NCBI GenBank assembly: GCA_030549495.1
Contig: JAUIRK010000059.1
Span: 310,001 to 374,000, forward strand
Origin: Nectonema munidae
Taxonomy: Eukaryota > Nematomorpha > Nectonematoida > Nectonematidae
Direction: 5' to 3'
DNA: 64,000 bases
The notes under the pieces are model-generated. The model did not search any database and was not told the DNA's origin. It worked only from the letters and a program-made list of their open reading frames with translations. The position numbers were made by a program, and so were the translations under genes. Positions 1-13,568 of this stretch are shown piece by piece (positions within the stretch are counted from its first letter, which is position 1; each line of letters starts with the position of its first letter).

Positions 1-2480
1 ATTCTTTGAATAACTTTTATCGTTTGCCAAATCAAAAATTAGCCGATATGGAAACATTCAATTCTTATTTTGATGCCTATTCATCTAATTTATCTAACAG
101 TGTTACTAATATTATTTTAGGTGATTATAAATATAATCTACTTGACTTTAAAAATAATTCAATGATATCGTCTTTTTTAATTCTTTTGTCTCATTCTTTT
201 ATACCTTCTATTACAACATAAACTTGACCTTCAAGCAAAACTCTTCTGGACAATTTTTTCATTTCTTCTAGTAAAATTAAATGTTACGTCATTAACACTA
301 TCCTCTTACATTATTTACCCATATTAATGGTCATAAAGCAAAATAAACTCAATAATATAACTGCAACTAAAAAAAATTTTTGATGAAAAAAATTCATTAA
401 CCTTCTTTTAAATTATAATTGGGTTTCGTTACTCTCTCCTTTCAGTATTGATCCATTAAGAATAATGTATAACATTAATAACAAATTAGCTGAATTTTAA
501 AATTATTGCAAAAAATGTATACAACAGTCAAAAATATGTATAACGTGAAACAACAAAAGTGGGCCACTGAATATCTACTCAATTTGATTTAAAAAGAGAG
601 AAAAAAATTTTAATGGAAGAAAGAAAATGAGAATGTGAATAAATTTTTACACATAAGAAACAAAACTAAGCACATGGTAAAACACCTGAAAAACAATTTT
701 TTAAACGCGAATTTAATGAGTGTTAAGATAATAAGTCTTGCAAAATTATAAAAAAGAGATATATTCATTTAATCAGGAATTTATCACTGATGAATCAACT
801 TTATGCAATATATTCTCTAATTATTTTTTTGGTAACTACAATTCTTCTTATACCTCCATTTCCTTCAAAAAGTATTTATCCACTACAAAATGCCAATTTT
901 CATTTAGGAAGATTTCTTTGAATGATGTATTAATGGCTTTATCAAATTTAAAAGACAGCAACTGTGAAGATTATTACGGAATTTCATCTCATGATCTTAA
1001 AATTGTAGCAAATATCTCTCCCCTATTTTTGTTATAGCTTTCAATTATTGTATATATTCTAACACATTTCCTGATGTTTTGAAATATACGAAAATAATTC
1101 CTATACTAAAAAATATCATAACTGCAAATATCTAACTATAGACCTATTGCAATTGTTTCATATCTAACGTTTTTGAAAAATTCTTTTCACCTTCTCTTTT
1201 ATTAAAAAAATGATTAATTAATTTTGATTTTCTCACCAATTTAGCAAAAAATAATTTACTCTCAATTTATATCAATTTGGTTTCAGAAAACAGTTTTTTA
1301 CTTAAAAATGTTCACTGCATCTTCATAAACAAAATAATTTCTTTATCAGAAGCTAAAAAAGAAGTGATAGCTTTATTTTTGGATCTATCAAAGCCGTTCG
1401 ACTCTGTCCCACAGAATTCTGATTTCTAAACTTGAAAATCTCAGTTTCTCCATCAATTCCTCTCTTTTTATGAAATCATATTTCAAAAATAGATATCAAG
1501 CAGTATTTATAAATAATAAATCATCTTTGAACACGCGTATACTATTCGGAGTACCTCAAGGGTCTATTTTAGGTATTCTAATATTCAATATTTATATCAA
1601 TGACTTTACTGAATCTTTTGAGGATATCTGGACTTAGTATTTCTAATGAATATCTGTGTGGCTTATCTAATTTAATTCTTTCTTGGTTCTCTGATAATAA
1701 TTTGAAAATTAATTCAGAGAAATCTCGCAGTATGGAGTTTTCTTATAAAAATATATATTAATAAATTTGATTCAATTCTGGGGGAACTGGGATGCCAAAA
1801 GGGTCTTAATTATAATTTGTTGGGTCTAACTATAAGCTACAAAACAGCCATATAGATCTCATTTCTCACAAATTGGGCAAAATCATAGGCATAATCCATA
1901 CATATTTCCAATCAAAATTCTTCTTTCTCTCTACAATTATCTATAAATCTTTATTCCTTCCCCAACTCAACTATAGCAATCCAATTGGGGCTTAGTAGTT
2001 GTAAGTATCTTCTTTGTCTCCAAAAGAAAGCTTGAATTATAATTAATTTAAAATTTATATTTCACACTAACTAATTTTTTCAACATTCAACTTTAAAAGT
2101 CAAAGTCATCTATTATAGAATTGCCCTTTTCACCAATAAGCTTTTAAACTCACTTCTACTTTCTAAATTCAACTCGCTAGTAAGCTTTAATTTTGAAAAA
2201 ACCAGAACTTCCCCTACATACTTTTCTAGAATGTTGCTTGCAGTCTGTAAATTTGAAAAATCTAGGCAATTCATTTCTTATAAGCATGCTGACTTTTACA
2301 ACGTTTACATTGACTTTATCTTAGCTTTCTGACTTTTCTCTTAGCTTGCCATCTTTCCGAAAATTGATTAAGTCTAGGTTCATTGATTCCTATAAACTAT
2401 CTCTGGATTTTTGACTCCCGAACTGTTATGATGTTTCCATATACTTTTTTAACCGTATCATTATATAATAGTTTTTATCT
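1..2480 (+). mobile_element. Decayed CR1/Jockey-like LINE (endonuclease + reverse transcriptase remnants)
   Basis: Conceptual translation in shifting plus-strand frames gives the order expected of a non-LTR retrotransposon ORF2. Near 100-210 there is an endonuclease-like ILGDYKYNLLDF stretch. At 738-1037 the linker and start of the reverse transcriptase read SLNDVLMALSNLKDSN. Near 1370-1410 a frame reads FLDLSKPFDSV, the first catalytic region, and near 1550-1610 another reads VPQGSILGI...YINDF. The C-terminal tail, around 2100-2400, is rich in Phe, Leu and Asn. Stops and frameshifts are numerous, so the copy is dead. The 5' end lies outside the window or is truncated. The family is domain-level inference; CR1, L2 and Jockey cannot be separated by eye. 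Confidence 0.75.
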
Positions 2481-2945
2481 ATTATATTATAATTATCTCT
2501 CTATTATTGGCTAAGTTTGCAAAAAAATTATTTTTTTAGAATCTAATTTTTAAATGTTACAAAATTAGATTCAGTTTCAGACTCCGCATGAAATTAGACA
2601 TGAAGCCGCCTGGAAACCTTGGAAAATTCATTTATAAATTCTTCAAATGATATCTTTTGTAGATAATTTTTTTCTACAGATAGAATTATTAGATTTTCTT
2701 TTCTTTCAAACTGCATTGCTTGTCGTTGTGTAGTAAATATTCTTTTGAGAGTAGAGAAACTTCTCTCACAAGAAGAAGTACTTATACCAAGAGTTAGTGC
2801 ACCTATCAAAAATAGTTTGCTAAAGAATTTCAATATAACATAGAATAGAAGCTACCTGTATATGTAGAAAAAACTTCTTTTATTGCTTCTTGTATTGGAG
2901 TTATTGCCATAATTACATCTTCTATTTTTAGTTTACTAGAAAAAT

Positions 2946-3690
<745 letters not shown>

Positions 3691-5744
3691 AATTCTTTGT
3701 GACCTTAAATCAAATAGTAAAAAATTGCAAAAAAATTAATAAAGTATCCTAAATTTACATCACATTGTGCCGAAGAAGGCTAAAATCTCTATTGAAATCA
3801 AGCAAATTGAAAACCGGGCTCAGTTTTGAAGGATCTAGAAAAATTTTTGATTTTGGCAATAAGCAACTTACTGCTTCTATTAAACTCGAATTCCCTGGAT
3901 TAAAACTAAAAAAAGATCAAAAAATGAAAAACACTGTTATAAAAAGATTGTTATAACTTTACCGATTTTGCAACTCGTTTAAAACCAATGTAAAAGAGTC
4001 AAGTAATAGAGTTTTTAAACGTTCTTTCTCAGATACGATGATATCAGCTCCATCACTTCTTTCAAAAAAATTAGAATCAATCACGTAGGACTTTAGTTTT
4101 TCTGGTAGATTTTTTTTTCTTGGACAATTCTTTCTTTCGTGTAAAATTGTACATGACTGTTCGTATATGTCTTCAAAATTAGCGTGCAAATTTTCTTTTT
4201 TAGTTTCTAGAACTTCAATAGTTGTGTTAACAAGAGTGTATGCTTCAGCTAGGTTACTAGCTTTATTCTAAAAAAGCTGTTATAAATATTTATCAAAAAA
4301 CTATATGATATACCTGATACAACTTATCGACATGCATAAAGTCTTCTAAAATTTCTTTAACAAGCAAAGCAACAAATACGTATTCAAATTTTCCGAAATA
4401 ACGAAGAATTCCAGTTGATTTTATTGCTAATTCAACATTTGAATCATTTTGTAGTCTTTTCAGGCTTATTTTATCAAAATTTTCTATAATTGTTTTGGTT
4501 GAAACATAGTGGCTATCCCATTTCTGTTACAACAATCTTTTGAGAGTGTTACCTTCAAAAGGAGTAGTTTTTACATAATACAATTTTGTAACAAAAATAA
4601 CCTTTGTAAAAATTTGCGTAACAACCTAACTTGTATAATTCTTTACTCAGATCAAAAAATCTTCTGAATTTTTTCAGTTTACACAGTGAATTTACAATAA
4701 CAAGGTGTAGCTTGTGATTAAAGCAATGAACATGGGGTATATTACGTCCTGCCCTATCTGAGAGTATTTTTTGTACGCCACCATGTTTACCTGAAAATTC
4801 TTATCTTAGTTAAAAATATTAGTACATTAAGCTCCATCGTAACATTGCGACATAACCATTTTCAAGTCTATTCCCACAGCTTCTAAACGATGAATAACGT
4901 CCTCAGCTATTGACTTGGCATCACAAGATTGAATCGTTGACATAGCAACAAGACATTCTTCTGCTTGCTTACAATCGTTTACAAAGCGTACAACCTTAAT
5001 TAATCAAATCATTAAATTACATTAGATACTTATTAAGGAATGAAATACTATAGATATGTTTTCCTTATTGCAAATATCTTTTGTACCATCTACTTTCAAA
5101 CAAACTTTTGAAATAGGAGAGCATTTAATTTTCTCGACAATTTTTTTCAAAACAAGATTTTTCAATATTGAAATAAACTCGTTTTGAGCTGAATGATGCG
5201 TATATGAAGCAAATTTTGGTATTTCAGCAGAAATCTTAATAAAAAAATTTAAGAAAATACCCTATTTAAATTTGACTTTACTGTTTTTAACTTCTCATCG
5301 ATATTCTTTGTGTACTGATATAAATTCAAAAAAAGGCCGTTGTAGCTTTCGAATTTTTCAAACTCATCGCCATCATGCTTCGAAGTTACACCTTGAAATG
5401 TCCATTCATTCATGCTCAAAAATTGGATAATTTTAAAAACACATTCAAGATAATATCTAAAAAAAATAGTTAGAGTATACACTGGAGGAATCAATATAAA
5501 TACAATTTTATTTCATGATAACAAACATGCAAAGTAAAGTTTAAATAGGCGCGTTTATTTACGAAGGCCAAAGTACCTGTTTATGTTACTTTTTAGGCTT
5601 TTAATACTCTAAATTCATCTTTCTTGATATTAATATATATATTAATTTATCTTATTACCATATGAAATTGATAGCATTGCTGAAAAATTAATAGCTCAAA
5701 AAGGGGTGCTGTGCGCGTAGAAAAAATCAACTACATTAGAATAA

Positions 5745-5840
5745 GACCCCGTTTGATGCAACCCTCACATAGTTCGATACATGCGGTCTGTGGCCTTCTG
5801 GATGAAAACAGCACAGGGAAACTTTACCTCACACAATAAT
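5745..5840 (+). repeat. SINE fragment (body region, head missing)
   Basis: This stretch shares ordered motifs with the body of the SINE at 21052-21218 (minus): a GATGCA start, CATAGTTCGATA, a GCGG run, then GCCTTCT followed by GATGAAAACA and a CTTTACCT end. The tRNA-like head with the B box is absent. It lies just upstream (in plus-strand order) of the TTF exon of the hAT gene. Similarity was seen by eye. Confidence 0.6.
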
Positions 5841-6913
5841 AGTTTTACTACATAACAATTTTATTTACCATGTGTACGTATCATATAAATTAATTTATAT
5901 AAAAATCTTTGTAATAATGTTAATAAAGGTAAAAAAAAATAACCTGTTTTTTTCAATTTGTTTGCTAGTTAAAGCATATGATATTTTGTTCTCTGATTTC
6001 TGATGCTTTAAATAATCCAAATAAAATAGTTCTGATTCCTTATGAACTTCTGAATCTTAAAAATTTCTTTATATTAGGAATAAAAATTTATAAATAGAAG
6101 TATTAATACTCATGTGTTTTGAAAATCCCCTGTTTTTTCAAGAGCATGTTTCCAGTTTCTAAATCCTTGTTTCACAAAAAGAGAAACGTCTTCTTTCAAC
6201 TCGATTCCTTTTGCAAAATTTCTGCAATAAAAACAGAACGCCGCATCTTTTTGTATAGAATATTCGAGCCAATTTCTTCCTGCGTACCAAGATGCTTGAA
6301 AACTTCTTTTGAATTTTCCAATATCAATACACGGATACTTGGTTAGTTTGGGCTGTGAAGGACCGATATCTTTATTTCCTAGATCTAATGCGATGTTGTG
6401 AAAAAAATTATAAACAAAAATTAGATTGATCTCCACGAGAAACAAAGTAAAAATATATTTTAAAAAATATGATGATAGATTTGTTTGAAAAAAGTAGTAG
6501 CAAAAAATATATATTTATGATTTTCTAAAAAAAAGCTGTGTACCTTTTGGCTTTTCGATACAGGGAAATTCCGAATCTTTGAGGGAAATAGAAGACTGCA
6601 CGTTTCTATCAAAAACAAAATTTTAGTTAGTTTTAAGGTAAAATTTAAATGGTCTAACTCTTCATTTTGGTTTTGTTTTGAGTTTTTTTTCTTATCATTC
6701 AATTCTCCTTCTTCAGTGGATCTCTTTTTCCCGCAAGTTGAAAGTATGAATCAATTGTTCTGCAAAATATATCCCTTTTTTATCAATATATATATATATG
6801 TATATATAATTTAACATCAACATGGACTCGAAAGATCTACGCTGACATCAAGCTACAAGTTTTTGGCAGAAGTTAAATTTGAACAGAAGTCACATATATT
6901 CAAAACGGTGTCA

Positions 6914-6985
6914 AATCAAAACTCCCGAAACCAAAAGCCCCAAAACTAAAACGTCTGAATTCAAAGCGCCCGAAAACCAAAACTT
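6914..6985. repeat. Short degenerate CCGAAACCAAAA-type repeats
   Basis: Four or five imperfect units of roughly 15-17 bp with the pattern CCCGAAAACCAAAAC follow one another. A comparable array of GAAAACTGGGTCT-like units occurs at 19325-19415. No coding meaning is apparent. Confidence 0.45.
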
Positions 6986-7284
6986 CTTAAAGCGATATTT
7001 AAATTTTTTTTTACATAATTGGTTTATTTTTATGATTAATATTAAAATATAAGAAAATGATTAAAAATATCATAAAAATTATTTTTTGGTAATTGTTATG
7101 CTTTAGTTTTGGTTTTTGGGCATTTTAACTAGGATAGGAACCATTCAAAACATGCGCTTTAAAACCAAGCATTCACGCAAAAAATGATGTGAATATGTTA
7201 TAGGCATACCTTGTAGTCATAATAATATAAATTGAAGTGCAACGCTGATATTGGTGATAATAAGCAAATCAATTTGCAAATAAT

Positions 7285-7630
7285 GATGCAGCAACCTTTG
7301 ACATTGATTGCGGAGTGCAGATATCGCTGTCTCTCTTTTTCTCTCTCTCCCATAATCTACGTACTAGCATATGTGATATAAAAAGACAGTTTTCACGATC
7401 ATTTTGCTCTGTGTTGTCTTTCATTATAATAGTATGTAATGTATTAGGCATGCACCCGATATCTCTCAAAAAATCTTGTTAGAGAATAATAGAAAGAGAA
7501 AACTTCTGGAGCCACATTTGACAATGATTGAAGAATGAGTAGATTTTTGTCTTTTTTTCTTTTTCTCTCATAAGCTATGCAGAAGCATATGTGATTAAAA
7601 AGCACAGTTTTCATAATTACTTTATATCCT
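7285..7630. repeat. Diverged tandem duplication, about 228-bp offset
   Basis: The block at about 7290-7410 (TTTGACATTGATTG, a CTCTCTTTTTCTCTC run, AGCATATGTGAT, ACAGTTTTCA) is repeated in the same order at about 7518-7630 with substitutions and small indels. No open frame spans either copy. Confidence 0.65.
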
Positions 7631-7865
7631 ATATTACTTCGCTGAAAAGCATGAAGTACTTCTGTATAAAAACCTATAGAAATCTCATATTATACATACA
7701 CATACACCGGCATTTATATAAGATTATTGTGTACAATTTTTGCTTATTTATTTTTCCTTTAAAAAGTGCATGGGGCAAAACCAAAAATTTTAGGGAGGGG
7801 GGGGCAAAGATTAATACAGGGGGGGGGGGGCACGTGCCCCAAAATTATATAGGTAGCGCGGGCAC

Positions 7866-7995
7866 TGCTTTACGGGTATACCAATGATCTTTGGAGAGTA
7901 CCAAGGTTCCCGATACTAATGATTTTTAACAGGACCTAGAATCACGGAGGTACCAATGATCTTTAACAGGACCTAGAATTACGGGGGTACCAGCG
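7866..7995. repeat. Minisatellite, about 37-bp unit, 2-3 copies
   Basis: Units containing GGTACCAATGATCTTTAACA and GGACCTAGAAT repeat two to three times, the first copy being more diverged. It lies directly left of the inverted-repeat element that starts at 8039. A G-rich tract at 7790-7840 precedes it. Confidence 0.65.
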
Positions 7996-8096
7996 AAAGA
8001 CGAACAGGCTTATCCTAGTATATTATAATAATAAAATAGGTGCTAGGACCGTTTGCTACTCGACCGTTTGTACCCGGAAATTTCGTTACCGGACAC

Positions 8097-9230
8097 TTCA
8101 ATCATACTTAACCGATCGTCGTCAATGTGTTGAAGTGGATGGTGTTTTATCTTATGAGAGTGTTCTACTTAAAGGAGTACCTCATGGGTCTATCCTTGCT
8201 CCAATCTTGTTTTCTCTTTTCATTAATGACCTTCCAAAATGTAATGAAGTTACATTTCTTTGTGTTATATTGATCAAATTATGGACCCGATCAAAAATTG
8301 GTGTAAGATAAACTTTTTGGAAGTTAATGAAAAAAACCAAAGCAATGTTTTTTCAAATAAAAGAAGCAAAATAATTAGTTGTAATAAAATTGATATTGTT
8401 CGTGAATTTAATCTATTAGGTTTGAGAATAAATCAAAACTTAAATTGGAATAGTCATATAAACTTCTTGGAAACTAAGTTAAGTTGCATAAATGGCATTC
8501 TGAAAAAATATAAAAATGAGTTACCTATCCAAACAAAACTTACCATTTATAAAAGTCTTTTCCTTTCACACTGTCATTATAGTATCATAAACGGGGTTAC
8601 AGTGATATCACAAAACTCTTTAAGATTCAAAAGAAATCTATAAGGTTAATTTTTAAGCAGCCCTATTTCGCTCATACATCATACTTTTTCTATACTAACA
8701 ATTTACTTAAGATAAATGACATATACTATGTACAGTTATCGATTTTCACATATAAACTTTTTTTAAAAAACTTGTTGCCCAGTATTTTCAACTCTTGGAT
8801 TCTCTTTAATAGTGAACTCCAAAGAAATATGAATAGTTTAGTTTTAACAAGAACAAAACTTTTCTCCACCAAAAAATCTTTAAGGATAAGGATAATCAAA
8901 CATTGGAATGATTTTCTTGTAGAATTTTGTATTGAAAAATCATTGAGAGTTTTCAAGATGTCAATAAAGAAAACATTTATATGATAAATTATGCACCATT
9001 AAAAATTGCTACACATGTAGCTAATGTATATAACTGATTCTTGTGTATGTTTCATTTCCTTTTTATATTTTTCAAACTGATTATAATATAAAATACATTA
9101 ATAGAATATAATTCTTCAACTTCATTTCCTTGGAAGCGATTATTCATGTGCTCACGCTTTTTGATCCTCCAAAATGTTTGTATATATATTTTTCATTTAA
9201 ATTCATTTTGAATAAAGTTCTTTCCCTCTC
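8097..9230 (+). mobile_element. 5'-truncated CR1/Jockey-like LINE inside the inverted-repeat element
   Basis: Homology begins abruptly inside the reverse transcriptase with YLTDRRQCVEVDG, followed by GVPHGSILAPILF and FINDLP. The region that should hold the YADD catalytic motif is deleted near 8262. The thumb/C-terminal part is open at 8260-8643 (NLLGLRINQNLNWNSHI, a hallmark of the region after the catalytic core). It continues after a frameshift to about 8985, then an AT-rich 3' untranslated part to about 9230. 5' truncation is normal for target-primed LINE insertion. It must have entered after, or together with, formation of the surrounding inverted repeats. Confidence 0.7.
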
Positions 9231-9539
9231 TCTAAGTTATGGGCCCACCATCAAAAAATTGAAATTTACAAATTAAAATGAATTAATGAATTAATTTTTG
9301 AAAATGGGCTTATACTAACAATATAAAGCAAATAAAATCAAAATATAGAAAAATTATTGATATCATTGACGGTAACGAGCAAACTGTTAACTTTGTTATG
9401 ATGGGTCTTCTACCTGTAATAGGAGAGCAAATTTATAATAAAATTTTCTCTTTGCTATGAGAAACGAAGATAAGAAATATTAACCATGATAATAGGCAGC
9501 ACTTGATGCTTTCATTTTAGACAAAGCCAGTAGGTACGC

Positions 9540-9608
9540 ATGTATATTAGTGCCCCCCCCCCCCCCCCATTTGGCCCCTCCAAATATTAATTTTTGACTA
9601 CGTTACTG
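9540..9608. mobile_element. hAT-MITE-like terminus (C tract and CTACGTTACTG end)
   Basis: A poly-C tract (from 9552), GGCCCCTCC and the end CTACGTTACTG at 9598-9608 read in reverse complement as CAGTAACGTAG...GGAGGGGCC, the usual look of a hAT-type terminal repeat. No partner end was found within the 8039-9760 element, so it is a solo or broken end. Confidence 0.4.
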
Positions 9609-9769
9609 TTTATATATATTTTATAAAATATTAATATATTAAATATTAATATATTTGTATCCGTGTACGAACGGTCCTAGTAACGAACCGTCCCGTAGCT
9701 ATGTTTCCGGTAAAGAAATGTCCGGGTACGAACGGTCCAGTAGCCAACGGTCCGGACACCAATAAAATA

Positions 9770-10466
9770 TTATAATATTATATATATATTTAAACAATGG
9801 TCCCATTGTCATTTTAAACTGACGTCGATATTTATATCAATAAAAAATATATTACTCGATAATTTAAAATTTTATTTCAATTTTATGCAATTTATTGCCT
9901 AATCTTTACAAAAATAAAGATAATTTATGTTATATTTTACTTAGATTAATATGTGATGAGATTAGTTTTTTGATATTACTTTTTTAGCATTGATTAGCCT
10001 GTCTATGCTAGGGCGTATATTTAAGGTCACTACATCAATAATTGATTTCGATTGAAAACTCTTTGCTTATAATTAAACGCAAGAGGGTCGAAAGAATGTT
10101 AGGCCATAAGTAGTTTGATATCATAATTCCATTGAAAAGATATTACAACGAAGTGCCTATAAAATGCTGCTAAAACTTTTTCTGAATTTTTGGAACTAAT
10201 ACAATAAAAACAAAATAAAGTAAAATTCATATAAAAAAACTCATAATGTATTATGGTTCTGATATACTATTTATTACCTTGAACTAAGATAAAAAATATT
10301 GAAGTTTTTTTCAATTTTCCTAAATAAATTTGGTCTCAAAAAACAGGTGAACATTTAAAAAAAGTAAACATCATTGTAACAATATTAACAAATAAGTATT
10401 TAATATTGATTATAAAAACTTTTGAATATTTTTATTTTATTGCCCACTTGACATGGTCCTTTTTTG
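9770..10466. other. No gene seen
   Basis: AT-rich sequence with short TA runs. I see no open frame of note, no repeat shared with the rest of the window and no terminal motif. Confidence 0.6.
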
Positions 10467-10604
10467 CAGGGGCGCACATCCTTGAAATTATGGGGGCGGG
10501 GGCACTTTGATATCATGAAAAAAGGTTCTGAAAATATTGAACTTATATTTCGCTAAAAACTAGTTTCTAATGAGATAAAATTAAAAAAAATTTATTTAAC
10601 TCTA

Positions 10605-10830
10605 AATACAAATTAGAGAGAAGAGAGCTGAATGAGATAGGAGAGTTTGAACAAGAGAAGGGAATTTGAATGAGAGAAGAGAAGAGAGATTGAATGAGAG
10701 AAGAGAGCTTGAGTGAGAGAAGAGAGTTTGAGTAAGAGAAGAGAGATTGAATGAGAGAAGAGAGTTTGAGTAAGAGAAGAGAGTTTGAGTGATTGAGTTT
10801 TAGCAGAGAAAGCGGAAGAGAAAAATAGAG
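10605..10830. repeat. GAGAGAAGAGAG-type array, shared inverted with 32105-32230
   Basis: Units of about 20 bp built from GAGAGAAGAGAG followed by TTTGAGTGA or ATTGAATGA repeat many times. The reverse complement of this array, including the adjoining TTTTAGCAGAGAAAGCGG segment, is found at 32105-32230. The open frame of serine- and leucine-rich repeats on the minus strand is a by-product of the array. Confidence 0.75.
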
Positions 10831-10879
10831 AAGGAGACAAAAAGAGAAATAGTATCACTGTGACAGAAGAAGATGAGAA

Positions 10880-10995
10880 AAAAACATGTTTTTGCTCAAA
10901 AATACTACCAGGCCCTTTGAGACACTGTGATAAACATAACATGTTTTTGCTCAAAAATACTACCAGGCCCTTTGAGACATTGTGATAAACATTGC
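10880..10995. repeat. 59-bp direct duplication
   Basis: The segment starting ACATGTTTTTGCTC and ending GTGATAAACAT is present twice back to back with a single obvious difference, so the duplication is young compared with its host MITE. Confidence 0.8.
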
Positions 10996-11297
10996 TTACT
11001 TATTGTGTGCATATTGAAATAATGGATTATTATATCGTTTGTAAAATATTTTTGATAGGAATTTCAGAGCAGCTTGGCATGATGTTTGACTCGAAAGTCT
11101 GCATTCCCTCTTTTATTCTCGTATCTTACATTATCATGTATTCGAATGATCATTACATCCTATAATGCGATAATCATACATGTTTTATAAACAAGCAGCA
11201 ACTCTTACTTATAGAAAATTATTAGGGGAGGGGGGCGAAGTTCATTTTTAAACACATTGGGGTCGCCCCCCTCCGAATGTGCGCCCCTGCCTTTTTG

Positions 11298-13128
11298 GTA
11301 GGTTCGAAAATCGTAACTTAATACCTAGAAATTCCTTTAAAATTCATAATAATTAATCTTGATTTTTGATTTCGAGATAAATTTTTCTGCTAAGAGATAA
11401 CTGAAACAATTGTCATTCTACAGCCTATTTTTTTCTATAAGTTCCTCGTTTATTGGTGTAAATTCAAAATGCATACCTGTTTTTTTTTCTTAAAGATATA
11501 AGCAACCCATGGTCCAATTTGATTCATTTTCATCAAATGTTGACAAATCCCAAAAAATCTTCCTTTTCATTTTTAAAATTAAACTTTTTAAAGAGGATTC
11601 TAGACCTATTTAATGCGTAGATTACGAATCTGTAATAAGATTTTCAATATGTATTATAATTACCAAGGTATAAAAGATTTAACTTTTGTACTAAAAGACC
11701 TTACCTTTGGCTCTTAAAATCCAAATAATAAGTCGGATCAATTTTTAATTGACATCATTAAAAAGATCTCGTGGAGACGAACATTTTGATACTCATTATT
11801 ATAGATTTGGACAAACACCCGAAAGTTCGTTATTAATCCGGGAAAATTTGGGGTTATGGCTCTGATTAGGGTATATTCACTAACCCTAAAATTAGTTTCA
11901 TTTTTGAAATTTATTTTTTTTTTAATTTTAAATTGAACCCTTACATTCATTAAATTTATTAAACACTAATTTTTCAGAACAAACAAATATTTTTCATAAA
12001 AAAAAATTTTAATGCAAAATAACTGAGAATTCCTTTTTAATAGAAATTTCACTGGGAATAGGTAAAAAACTTTATTTCTTCAAACAGGTTTCAGAATCTG
12101 CAATTAATATATATTATACTTATTCCATTTAAAGACGAAAATATTTAACGTTACGGATATATAAAAAAGCTACAATTTCGCACATCCGTCGCTTTGCACA
12201 GTATAAAATATCCTGTTTTTAACTTATTATGAAGATTGACATTTCAAAGAATTTAACCCAATGCGTAAAAGCTGGACTTGAATTTAAAATATACAAATAG
12301 AACACGTATATTTCAATCGACTTTTCTTTTATAGAATCTCATTCAAAACGCTGCTCATTTCATCACTTCGGAGTTCGATGACACCAAAAAGATTTATTGC
12401 TATGATGCACTTTCTAAAAATATCTACTACTCATTATCATTTCCTCACTTCACAAATCGAAATATTTTCAAGATTTCCTTAAACGGTAACACTTTCTATT
12501 ACTTACTCTCTATCATAGTTGTAAAATAACGATATTTTCGTTGTTAACTAAATATTTTTTCCATTAACGAAGAGTATTTTCGAAGGCTTGTGTTCGTTTT
12601 TATTTGATTAGTTATCGTTATTTCATTATGTTCATGACAACTTGAGTTTTTATTACAAGTTCTTTTATAAAAATAAAAAATGGCAATCTACTATATTTCC
12701 ACATAAGTGAACTCAACAAACCAATAGCAATCCACTTAAGAATCACTAAGACCAGATCAAATTGCTTACATACATATCAAACATCTCGAACTTATAAAAA
12801 CATAATTTTTGAACCACAATATAATTTGGCGATGATAATAATGACTTTAAACGATACTTTTATTTTTTTTAAATTTTGGCTTTTTTAAGGAAGAAATTTC
12901 TACTTTTGGCTCATTGTCGTATCAATATACTGACTTCAGATTATTTAGATAAAAGAAAAACTATTCTTAGATCTCATGTATTGCTTACATGAGTGTTTAC
13001 AAAGCAATTATGCTCTCACCTATAGTCATTTAATGATGTAAGGTAAAATTTTGGAAGCAGAATTTATGTGAGAATATAAGGGTCTCAGTCTTCGAATTTG
13101 TCATCGTCTTTAAATGTAGAATTGTAAT
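11298..13128. other. No gene seen; one segment duplicated downstream
   Basis: AT-rich sequence without a supportable coding region. The segment at about 12217-12290 (GACATTTCAAAGAATTTAAC and neighbours) is repeated almost unchanged at about 13590-13663, right after a MITE-type start at 13569. The rest shows nothing I can classify. Confidence 0.55.
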
Positions 13129-13568
13129 CAGGGGCGCACATCCTCAAAATTATTGGGCGCGAATTTTTTTTTGCAATTTTCAAATTTAGTGGTCTGGATA
13201 TTCCACGGGAGACCAAATATTCAAGCAATCCTTTAAATCCGCGCATACCTAAATTTTTAAGACTACTCTATATTTTTTACAAAATTGGTGAAATTTAAAA
13301 ACTATACTTCCAGCGAAAATATTTTAATTAAATTTGCACATCGCATATACACTAGTTTAAAAAAATCGAAAATTGTTGGGGACGAATAGACTTCATTCGA
13401 AAATGAAGTAGTCTATCAGGCACACTGCAGGAATTGATGAAAGGATATTTGATTCATAGAGAAAACAAATAACTGAAGGTTGGATAGTTTTATATGAGTG
13501 AATGTAGTTTATAGGCAAAGAGTCTACTAGACACCCTGCGATGTTTATATAAAAAAATGTGATTGATT

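Larger units (their letters stand above)
8039..9760. mobile_element. Inverted-repeat (Mutator-like?) element with 9-bp target duplication
   Basis: The left end at 8039-8095 (GGTGCTAGGACCG, then GACCGTTTGTACCCGG and TTACCGGA) is matched in inverted orientation at 9705-9760 (reverse complement starting GGTGTCCGGACCG, then GACCGTTCGTACCCGG). By eye about four fifths of positions agree over roughly 60 bp. The nonamer AATAAAATA occurs at 8030-8038 and again at 9761-9769. A 9-bp duplication and G-starting ends suggest a Mutator-like element, but no transposase is present, and the flanks are AT-rich, so chance is not excluded. The right arm extends inward to about 9660 with a second partial CGGACCGTT-type module. 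Confidence 0.65.
10467..11289. mobile_element. hAT-type MITE, 823 bp, with near-perfect 8-bp target duplication
   Basis: The element starts CAGGGGCGCACATCC and ends GTGCGCCCCTG, giving an 11-bp perfect terminal inverted repeat of hAT style. It is flanked by cttttttg (10459-10466) and cctttttg (11290-11297), an 8-bp duplication with one change. No transposase is encoded. The interior carries a purine-rich repeat array (10605-10830) and a direct duplication (10880-10995). The same termini recur at 13129, 13569, 17911, 26581, 52581 and 52836, so it is an abundant family here. Confidence 0.85.

Noticed and set aside
10613-10954. 113-codon minus-strand frame rich in Ser and Leu
   Set aside because: It follows the GA-rich tandem array in a non-coding MITE; the repeat explains it fully.
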